Assembly (NCBI GenBank): GCA_016936255.1
Contig: JAFGYE010000025.1
Span: forward strand, 1-34,210
DNA: 34,210 bases
Direction: 5' to 3'
DNA from: Marinifilaceae bacterium
GTDB taxonomy: Bacteria; Bacteroidota; Bacteroidia; Bacteroidales; Marinifilaceae
Shown: one piece after another, positions 24,968 through 31,741 of the stretch
How positions within the stretch are numbered: the stretch's first letter is position 1
Layout of the letters: each line of letters starts with the position of its first letter
The notes under the pieces: model-generated
Seen by the model: the letters and a program-made list of their open reading frames with translations, nothing else
Told to the model about the DNA's origin: nothing
Databases searched by the model: none
Program-made: the position numbers and the translations under genes

Positions 24968-26194
24968 TTATTCGTGAGCCAAAGCTTCTATTGGTTTAAC
25001 ATTAGCCGCTTTCCATGCTGGAAAAAAACCAGCCAGCAGTCCGGCAAAAACCAAAACCAGAGTTGCCTGAATGCCAACACTTAAATCAACCGAAGGATTC
25101 ATAAAAAACTCTATTTGAGTATGTGGCGCCAACACTTCCAGAAGTATAACCCCTAAAACCAAGCCTATATACCCGGCGGCGCTGGTAATTAAAACTGATT
25201 CCAATAAGACCAGACCAACGATTGAATTTGGAGTTGCACCCAATGCTTTTCGGATTCCTATTTCTTTGGTACGCTCACGAACAACAATTATCATGATGTT
25301 GCTGACTCCAACAATTCCAGCTATAATTGTAAATATTCCTATTATCCAAACAAAAATTCGAATTCCGGAAAACAGAGCCATCGTCCGTTGATAGTTTTCC
25401 ATATTATTATTGATCCACATAGCTCTTCTATCAGCAAGGTCAAATTTATGCCGGACAGCAAATGATTTTCTTAAATACTGCTCCATGGCTTGAAGTGATT
25501 CAATATCCGGAGTATTTGTTGTGAAAGACATATTTGATATTCGATTGGCTCCGTTGAATACTTTTTGGGCCGTAGATATGGGAACATAGACTCGTTGTAA
25601 ATCTCGCTCCGAATAATCTGTAAAAACACCTATTACCTGAAATGGAATTCCGTTTATTTTTACGTATTTACCTATAGGATCTTCTCTTTTAAACAAGGCT
25701 TCTTCAACAACAGTACTGATGGCTGTCACCTTTCTAAAGTCTTTAATATCTACATCATTTAAAAAGCGTCCTTTAATATTCGATGTACTCTCTAAAGTCT
25801 CTGTATCAGGATGAACGGCAATAATATTGTAATTAACAAATTCGGTTTTGTAAGAGATCAAATTGTTCCTGAAAATGGAATACCGGGAACTTATTTTATC
25901 AATATCCAAGCCGGAATCTTTTGTTTTTTGATAATCATCATTGGTAAATTGAATTCTTCGGCCAGCTTTCATACCGCTAAATGGAAGACTGGTTCTCCCA
26001 CTGTAAATCCAGAGGCTATTCACGGCATCTTGTTTGAATTGATCCAAAACACCATTTTGCAGACCATTACCCGATCCCAGCAAAATAATTAACATGAAAA
26101 TACCCCAGGATACACTGAAACCGGTTAGAATAGTTCGGAGTTTGTTTTTTCGAATGGTTTCAAAAATTTCCTGCCACTTATCCAGATCAAACAT
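24968..26194 (-). CDS. MacB/FtsX-type ABC transporter permease (first of pair)
   Basis: A 408-residue paralogue of the downstream permease with the same layout: one N-terminal helix (GFSVSWGIFMLIILLGSGNGL), a periplasmic MacB_PCD domain and three C-terminal helices with RERTKEIGIRKALGATP and the end AGFFPAWKAANVKPIEALAHE. The two permeases presumably form a heterodimer with an ATPase encoded elsewhere and probably a periplasmic adaptor (MacA-like). No clear promoter was found; a TAGTATTG, one mismatch from the -7 pattern, lies about 25 bases upstream. Confidence 0.92.
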   Translation of the reverse strand: MFDLDKWQEIFETIRKNKLRTILTGFSVSWGIFMLIILLGSGNGLQNGVLDQFKQDAVNSLWIYSGRTSLPFSGMKAGRRIQFTNDDYQKTKDSGLDIDKISSRYSIFRNNLISYKTEFVNYNIIAVHPDTETLESTSNIKGRFLNDVDIKDFRKVTAISTVVEEALFKREDPIGKYVKINGIPFQVIGVFTDYSERDLQRVYVPISTAQKVFNGANRISNMSFTTNTPDIESLQAMEQYLRKSFAVRHKFDLADRRAMWINNNMENYQRTMALFSGIRIFVWIIGIFTIIAGIVGVSNIMIIVVRERTKEIGIRKALGATPNSIVGLVLLESVLITSAAGYIGLVLGVILLEVLAPHTQIEFFMNPSVDLSVGIQATLVLVFAGLLAGFFPAWKAANVKPIEALAHE

Positions 26195-26545
26195 GATTTC
26201 TAATTTAGAATTTCACAATACTAATATAAACGCACGAAACATCCTTATTGTTTATTGTTGTGATGTCCTAAAAAATGGTGGTGTTTAATAACGGCAGGTT
26301 TTCTTATTTGCAAGTTAAAGAAAGATTTGAAAGAAATCAATAATTATTTAAAGAAAACAAAACTATGGGCAGTACTATGGCTGGTCGTATTTTAAGAGAT
26401 ATCAAAGGAGCCAATGCTTGTTTTAATCTTATTTAACGTTCCTTAGCAGCTGTTAACCATGCTATGCTTTATCTTTGGTGCATAGGTTTAGAAATAAGAA
26501 TAAGTAGTTTTATCATAGATTGAGATTAAGGTTAAATTTTAGTTT
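26195..26545. other. Intergenic region with possible small RNA or small ORF
   Basis: About 350 bases upstream of the ABC permease pair. On the plus strand there is a 23-codon ORF (26365-26436, MGSTMAGRILRDIKGANACF...) and an exact -7 match TATCTTTG at 26470-26477, both ahead of a strong plus-strand terminator at 26546-26578 that no plus-strand gene explains. A transcript of about 95 bases from the -7 element to the terminator is possible. Confidence 0.35.
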
Positions 26546-26578
26546 AAAAGGATCAGTTGATTGCTGATCCTTTTTTTT
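26546..26578 (+). terminator. Intrinsic terminator with T8 on the plus strand
   Basis: AAAAGGATCAG (26546-26556) pairs with CTGATCCTTTT (26564-26574) over 11 bp with a 7-base loop. The plus strand ends in eight T residues. On the minus strand it could also end the thioesterase gene (stop at 26597), but the T-run there is only four bases. Confidence 0.8.
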
Positions 26579-26596
26579 ATCAAAATTCCTTTTTAT

Positions 26597-27001
26597 CTAA
26601 GCCAGATATTCAGCAAACAGTTCGTCGAAAACTTCTCCTTTCGAGAGACGGCCCTTTACCAGACATATTGTATATACTTTCCCCTTTGCACAAAGTTTGT
26701 TGTCAGATAAACGATAGATATCTTCATTAAAAACAAGCTTAACTCCTTCCCTTTCAATGTTTAACCGCACTTCAAATTCATCGCCGCTGGTTAGTGAAGT
26801 TTTGTAGTCAATCTCAATTCTCGAAACCATAGCATCTGTTCCCTGTTCGTGCAGTGCTTTAAAATTGGTTCCTATGGATTCTAAAAACTCATGTCGTGCA
26901 TGTTCCAAGTAATTCTGATAAACAGAGTTGTTTACAACTCCCTGAATGTCGCACTCGTAATCGCGGACTTTAAACTTTAGATTGTATATGTAACTCACCA
27001 T
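26597..27001 (-). CDS. Acyl-CoA thioesterase, 4-hydroxybenzoyl-CoA thioesterase type
   Basis: A 134-residue single-hotdog protein. The N-terminal signature RDYECDIQGVVNNSVYQNYLEHARHEF has Asp18 at the catalytic position of the YbgC/FadM group, followed by the central helix. Later strands (IEIDYKTSLTSGDEFEVRLNIER) fit the fold. It would hydrolyse acyl-CoA thioesters as a tetramer in the cytoplasm; the chain specificity cannot be read. It lies between the permease intergenic region and the C25 protease gene and appears to be a single-gene unit. Confidence 0.88.
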   Translation of the reverse strand: MVSYIYNLKFKVRDYECDIQGVVNNSVYQNYLEHARHEFLESIGTNFKALHEQGTDAMVSRIEIDYKTSLTSGDEFEVRLNIEREGVKLVFNEDIYRLSDNKLCAKGKVYTICLVKGRLSKGEVFDELFAEYLA

Positions 27002-27095
27002 TAAATTGTTTTTTATTGAAAGGCTAAATCTAGTAATATTTGAAGAAACCGCAATTAAAATAACTGTTTCAACTTCTCATTACAAGTAGGAATGT

Positions 27096-27134
27096 AAAAA
27101 AAAAAGAACTGCTGAGCGGGAATCTCAGCAGTTC
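27096..27134 (-). terminator. Intrinsic terminator of the C25 protease gene
   Basis: GAACTGCTGAG (27106-27116) and CTCAGCAGTTC (27124-27134) form a perfect 11-bp stem with a 7-base loop, followed on the minus strand by ten T residues (27096-27105). It lies 25 bases after the stop of the protease gene. Confidence 0.9.
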
Positions 27135-27158
27135 AAGATTGTAAAGCATATCAATTTA

Positions 27159-30107
27159 TCACTTTACGATTAATTTTTTTGTCCAGCTTTTACCATCAGC
27201 ATCTATCTGTACCAAATATATTCCGGCACTTAAACTACTCACATCAATTTCTTTTGATCCATCGGTATTGAATGTTCGAATTACATTTCCTGTAAGGCCA
27301 ACAATCTTTACTTTCATTATGCTTGAAATGCCGTTTAATTCTATTTTGAAAGAATCAGTGGTTGGGTTTGGATAGAGGCTGATTGTTACATTGTCAGCAA
27401 TAGCCCGTTCTCTTTCACTCCTGCTATCCTGTACTTGTATTCCATAATCTTCAATTTCGCCATAACTTGCATTGCCGCAAGCCAAAGGTGTTGCATTATA
27501 AGTAACACGAACCCTCATTCTTGTTGTTCCCAAGCTTGCATCAGTTGGAACCGAAACGGCACCTACCGCCTGTCCAAGTCCACCGCTAATACTAAAACTT
27601 AATGCATATTCTTCTTCCGAATCTTCAAAATCACCATCCCGGTTCCAATCGAACCATGCCGTAACATAATTGTTTGCATCCGGACGGCCAATATTAACAG
27701 TTACGGCATAAGTCCCGCCTGGCTCAACAGATGCCAGTTGCGATGTGTAATCGGAATATTGATTGCAGACTGAACTATTATTAATTGTTTCAAATACCAC
27801 ACCCGAAATATATTCATATGAACTGCATCCGTTTGTTGTTGCTTCGCAGTAATCTTGCTGAATTGGAGCACTTACTGTAATCAGATCGGTGACTGTTTTT
27901 GTATCTGTACTACCTGTTTTAGACGCAGTTAATGAAACAGAATAGGTTCCCTCTGTATCATAGCTTACTATTGGGTTTTGAGAGCTGCTTACAGTTGGAG
28001 TTCCTCCTGTAAAAGACCAGTTCCAGGCTGTTGGATTGTTTGATGACAAATCAGTAAAACTAATGCTTTCTCCTTCGTAAATGGAGGTTTTGTTTGTCGT
28101 AAAATTGGCAATTACATCGGTATCTCCCGATCCTGAAATATTTATATTTGCCACGTAAGGTATTTTATTATAGGCGCTTACTGTAATTTTTATTGTTCCG
28201 CTTGCAGGCAAGGGACTAAAGGAAACTGTTGCTGTTCCGTTGCTGGTTTTTGCTGTACCCAAAATTTCGCCGTTTAAAGTCAACGAAACCCATGCGTCGT
28301 CGGTTGAACAGGTAACTGCTAGTTGGTTGCTGTTAGGCGCTGCTGTTCCTGCATGACTTACTTGCAATGCTACCGGAGTTTTAGTTCTTACCTGCAAGGA
28401 TGGATCCCCGAATATGGTCCATGTATCCAGCATGGCTTCTCCTCCCGATCCGTAAACATCAACCATTTTAAACATTCCATTCAAAGCCAGACCAGCAAAG
28501 GTTCTACGAATATTATTGGCGTAACTCTCTACCAAAATATCATTCATCTCGGTTTGAGCGATCATTGGCGGCACCCACGATTGATTGATGGTAGAAGCAC
28601 AAATTGCCATTGCTCCTGTTGGAATGCCATTGTTTGTTGCCCTTAACCATGCTTCGGCAAAACAGGTGATAGATTTAAAATTTCCATTCACGCAAGCCAC
28701 ATCGAAAATAAACGGAAGCTTGTTATTATTGGTCAGACTATTCACATTGGTACTTGTGTATACCATACTGGCAAAACTGGTATTGGAACCATGGCCTACA
28801 TAATTGATTAAGCTTTTACCTGCATTTAGTAAACCGGTTAATTGACTGGCACTTCCTCCATCCTGGTAACAGCGGGTGATGCCGTATCCGTAACCTTCCA
28901 ATTTGTTTTCGATGGTATTCATGTGTTCAGCATCAGAAGGATTGGAACCTTCGTTGGATGCAATTCCTACTCCTGAAGACAACCATGTATCGGCTGTTGT
29001 TAGATCTCTTTCGTAATGAATGGTTCTCTCAACCTGAGTTGTTACCTGAGCTGCATTTTCAGCAGAAAACCGCCCCACAAAGATGTCGATATAGTGATCG
29101 TTACCAGCAATAAAGCCATAATTATTATCTGAATCGCCGGCACTGGTATACGATGTTGGAACCTGCGGAGCATCGCCTACCAATAAAAGATAGGTTAATC
29201 CATGAGTGTTGTAGTAGTTGCTCACATAGGTTTTAATTGCCGAGGCGCTGCCGATTGTGCTCACAGCAATCATTTCTACAGATATCCCTTTTTGTTTCTT
29301 CCAGGCAACAAAATCAGCCATCTCGTCCATAAAATCATCATGGCAGATAATCAACATGTTTCCAGGGGCATCATTCAGTGCAGTGTATTTGGTGCTGTTA
29401 CTTGCATAATTTAGAAAATGATTTTGATATACCTTTTCGAAACCATGATCTGCAGCAACCGATTTTGTACCCGACATTACATTTTTTGTTGACATTCTTC
29501 CGCTTGGACTCACCTTCATCTCAATGTGAGTATAAATCCTGAGCTTTTTTTGAATAGGATTGTAAGCGATTGGCTGAACAACAACTGCCTGGCCACGAAC
29601 GCTTCGTAATATATACGGTTCATTCATCGAAGCTAATACTGATGGATAAAATGCATCAGTCTGATAAATTTCTCCGTATTGATATGGAATTGTTTTGGGA
29701 TCGATATCCCGGGTAAGATTCCCTTTTGAAGGGACAATTTTAATATCGGTCAGTTCTATAAACTCTGAAGAAACAATCTCGACCTGCATTTCGGCACGGG
29801 CAGGAATCATTATGGACCGAGCGAAACGAGGCAATGCCGGATTTCCTTTTTCAAGAATATCACCCATACCATTTGCTTCTACCTTGTAAGCATTTTCTTT
29901 TTCAATCCAAATTAGGTCGTAAGAGTTCAGTTTAAAATCAAGCACATAATTGTTCCGCTCGGATGATTCTAGTGTCATCTCGTTCTTGTCGGTTCGATTA
30001 TTCGGATCGATCTTGATGTGTTCGCGCTTTTGAGCTAAAGCGTTCAATGTTGAAACCAGGGTAAGGGCTATAGCACATACCCAAAAAGAGTAAAATTTTT
30101 TATTCAT
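27159..30107 (-). CDS. Gingipain-like C25 cysteine protease with PKD, GEVED and T9SS tail
   Basis: A 982-residue exported protease. Residues 1-26 are a signal peptide. A propeptide-like region follows, then the C25 peptidase domain (about 248-575), with the catalytic His439 in NYVGHGSN and Cys472 in DVACVNGNF, both as in gingipains. GDPSLQVRTK ends the catalytic domain. Next come a beta-sandwich (about 577-660), a PKD domain (about 664-748, with AWNWSFTGGTP), a Cys-containing GEVED domain (about 792-892, AWFDWNRDGDFED and GEIEDYGIQV) and a type A T9SS sorting domain (about 905-982, YPNPTTDSFKIE and SAGIYLVQI, ending KKLIVK). It should be secreted or anchored to the surface by the type IX system. 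Substrate preference cannot be predicted from sequence. Confidence 0.95.
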   Translation of the reverse strand: MNKKFYSFWVCAIALTLVSTLNALAQKREHIKIDPNNRTDKNEMTLESSERNNYVLDFKLNSYDLIWIEKENAYKVEANGMGDILEKGNPALPRFARSIMIPARAEMQVEIVSSEFIELTDIKIVPSKGNLTRDIDPKTIPYQYGEIYQTDAFYPSVLASMNEPYILRSVRGQAVVVQPIAYNPIQKKLRIYTHIEMKVSPSGRMSTKNVMSGTKSVAADHGFEKVYQNHFLNYASNSTKYTALNDAPGNMLIICHDDFMDEMADFVAWKKQKGISVEMIAVSTIGSASAIKTYVSNYYNTHGLTYLLLVGDAPQVPTSYTSAGDSDNNYGFIAGNDHYIDIFVGRFSAENAAQVTTQVERTIHYERDLTTADTWLSSGVGIASNEGSNPSDAEHMNTIENKLEGYGYGITRCYQDGGSASQLTGLLNAGKSLINYVGHGSNTSFASMVYTSTNVNSLTNNNKLPFIFDVACVNGNFKSITCFAEAWLRATNNGIPTGAMAICASTINQSWVPPMIAQTEMNDILVESYANNIRRTFAGLALNGMFKMVDVYGSGGEAMLDTWTIFGDPSLQVRTKTPVALQVSHAGTAAPNSNQLAVTCSTDDAWVSLTLNGEILGTAKTSNGTATVSFSPLPASGTIKITVSAYNKIPYVANINISGSGDTDVIANFTTNKTSIYEGESISFTDLSSNNPTAWNWSFTGGTPTVSSSQNPIVSYDTEGTYSVSLTASKTGSTDTKTVTDLITVSAPIQQDYCEATTNGCSSYEYISGVVFETINNSSVCNQYSDYTSQLASVEPGGTYAVTVNIGRPDANNYVTAWFDWNRDGDFEDSEEEYALSFSISGGLGQAVGAVSVPTDASLGTTRMRVRVTYNATPLACGNASYGEIEDYGIQVQDSRSERERAIADNVTISLYPNPTTDSFKIELNGISSIMKVKIVGLTGNVIRTFNTDGSKEIDVSSLSAGIYLVQIDADGKSWTKKLIVK

Positions 30108-30677
30108 AAGTAAATTTTTAAATTGTTATCACTTGATAATAGATGGGGTAAATTCTGAATGAATATTTAGTCTTAATACTCACTGTTTTCAAAATGTCAA
30201 ATCAATTATCACACCCCTTTATTCTCCAAAAAGTAAAAAGGTAACCCAAAAAAAATACAAATTTTATTAATTATTATTCCGCGTTGGTATCGTAAACACA
30301 TCAAAGTACTATATTCACTAGTATTGAACATTATTTATTTCATTTATTTTCATCCAAAAAATAAATTTGCTTTATTATCCAATAGTTTAAATCAATTTAT
30401 AGAGTAGTATTACTTTCTTATCTGTAACCAATCAGAGATAAATAACAGATCTATTTATGTTTGTTTCTACATTCCAAAAAATGATATTATCTATCTTTTA
30501 AAATTAAAATTGCTTCATCTCAGTTTCTGTATCTCAACCACACAAGCCAACACAAGAGTTTTTTGTAAGTCATCCAATTTAAAATTTAGCATATTAATAT
30601 TATATAGCTTGTTCATAATGTAATTATAATGTACTTTCAAGAGATATTTTAGAAATGTAAACCAAAACTTTATTAAG
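30108..30677. other. AT-rich intergenic region between divergent genes
   Basis: About 570 bases between the start of the C25 protease gene (minus) and the HU-like gene (plus). It must hold both promoters. A plausible plus-strand one is at 30609-30639. No ORF, RNA gene or repeat was supported. Confidence 0.4.
30609..30639 (+). promoter_or_regulatory. Possible promoter of the HU-like gene
   Basis: TTG (30609-30611) and TACTTTCA (30632-30639) are separated by 20 bases. The -7 element has two mismatches to TAnnTTTG, so the call is weak. The ATG follows about 38 bases downstream. Confidence 0.3.
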
Positions 30678-31370
30678 ATGATTGAATATTATTTGCATTT
30701 AAATCCATTAACCGATACTCCGGACGATTGTATAGCCAAACCATCCCCAATCGGTGTTTTAACCCGTGAAGATTTAATTAAAGCATGTTGTGCCGAAGGT
30801 ACAGGAATCACCCCATACGAGGCTGAGAGTATGTTTAAGCGTATCGAAACGGTGGTAACAGAGAATCTGGAAAAGGGCTACTCCATTAATACGCCATTAC
30901 TAAATATTTCGCCAAGTATTACCGGGGTGTTCAATAATTGGGATGACAGCTTTGATGGATCCCGTCACAAACTGCGTTTTAAATCATCACAGGGCGTATT
31001 GTTGAAGGCAGTTGCTGATTCGAGCAAACTTCACAAAATTGACCGTAAAAAGAGCATCATCGACATCTATAGTTTTACGGATCATTCCCTTGGTCAGGAA
31101 ACAGACAGTTTTCTGCCAAATGGTGTGGGTGAATTAAAGGGAAAACGATTAAAAATGGATACTTCAGACGAAAATCAAGGCATTTTCCTGATTGCTGAAG
31201 ATGGTACAGAACATCGTGTTGCGGTATATGTAACCAACACCGACAGCACTCAAATTTTTCAAATTCCTGAATTAACTGCCGGCCATTACGAATTACAGGT
31301 AAGGTGTATTGCCAAAAACAACAAAAAGCTTACCATTGGGTATTACGAGAAAACTCTAAGCGTAAAATAG
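30678..31370 (+). CDS. HU-like DNA-binding protein with DUF4469-type C-terminal domain
   Basis: A 230-residue protein. The N-terminal half (about 1-130) resembles the HU/IHF-type domain found in Bacteroidota HU-like proteins: YYLHLNPLTDTPDDCIAKP, then LTREDLIKACCAEGTGITPYEAESMFKRIETVVTENLEKGYSINTP. A linker leads to a beta-rich DUF4469-like domain (about 135-230), with LPNGVGELKGKRLKMDTSDENQGIFLI and ELTAGHYELQVR. Canonical HU is about 90 residues, so this is an extended form, probably a nucleoid or site-specific DNA-binding protein. Its target is unknown. A 23-bp-period repeat array begins about 65 bases after the stop, and a link to it is speculation. Confidence 0.8.
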   Translation: MIEYYLHLNPLTDTPDDCIAKPSPIGVLTREDLIKACCAEGTGITPYEAESMFKRIETVVTENLEKGYSINTPLLNISPSITGVFNNWDDSFDGSRHKLRFKSSQGVLLKAVADSSKLHKIDRKKSIIDIYSFTDHSLGQETDSFLPNGVGELKGKRLKMDTSDENQGIFLIAEDGTEHRVAVYVTNTDSTQIFQIPELTAGHYELQVRCIAKNNKKLTIGYYEKTLSVK

Positions 31371-31375
31371 CACAT

Positions 31376-31400
31376 AAAGCCGGTTGATCCGGCTTTTATT
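31376..31400 (+). terminator. Intrinsic terminator of the HU-like gene
   Basis: AAAGCCGG (31376-31383) pairs with CCGGCTTT (31389-31396) across a 5-base loop and is followed by TATTTTA. It lies five bases after the stop of the HU-like gene, so the repeat array beyond it is outside that transcript unless there is read-through. Confidence 0.8.
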
Positions 31401-31433
31401 TTACTTAGCAGCTTCCTGTTTGGTTCAAACATT

Positions 31434-31571
31434 TTCCCTCGAATTGCGCCAAACTTTTCCCTTGCGTTAGGCAATACTCTTCCCTTGCACTACTCCGAAG
31501 CTTTCCCTTGTACCAGACAATACCTTTCCCTTGTGCAAGGGAAAGACCTTCCCTATAGGTAGGGAAATTCT
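31434..31571. repeat. Six-unit tandem array, exact 23-bp period, TTCCCTTG core
   Basis: TTCCCT occurs at 31434, 31457, 31480, 31503, 31526 and 31549, each exactly 23 bases after the last. Four of the six continue to TTCCCTTG; the first reads TTCCCTCG and the last TTCCCTAT. The rest of each unit is variable, often with AA and a pyrimidine near its end. The last two units also carry inverted cores: CTTTCCCTTG-TG-CAAGGGAAAG (31524-31545) and TTCCCTA-TAGG-TAGGGAA (31549-31566). No direct repeat flanks or integrase gene are visible. The fixed period with variable filler suggests a phased protein-binding array or a structured RNA rather than a decaying duplication. Confidence 0.85.
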
Positions 31572-31741
31572 TATTTCATTGTAAGGGGATTCAGAGATTC
31601 GTAATGTAATAGTCAGCATTTCTATTTGATTGACTGATCTCCCTACAATCAGATTTTATCAATAGTTTATTTTTGATAATTTATTGTATTATCGGCACAT
31701 TATTTTTTAGTAAGTTTATGTGATCATAAAAACTACTATAT
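31572..31741. other. Spacer between repeat array and KAP NTPase gene
   Basis: About 170 AT-rich bases that should contain the promoter of the KAP gene. TAAGTTTA, one mismatch from the -7 pattern, lies about 25 bases before the ATG, but no -33 element has the right spacing. Confidence 0.3.

Noticed and set aside
26365-26436. 23-codon ORF as a definite gene
   Set aside because: It has no visible ribosome binding site and the -7 element at 26470-26477 lies downstream of it. It is mentioned only as a possibility.
31434-31571. The 23-bp array as a CRISPR
   Set aside because: The repeated core is only 6-8 bases with a 23-base total period, the filler is too short to be spacers, and no cas gene is nearby.
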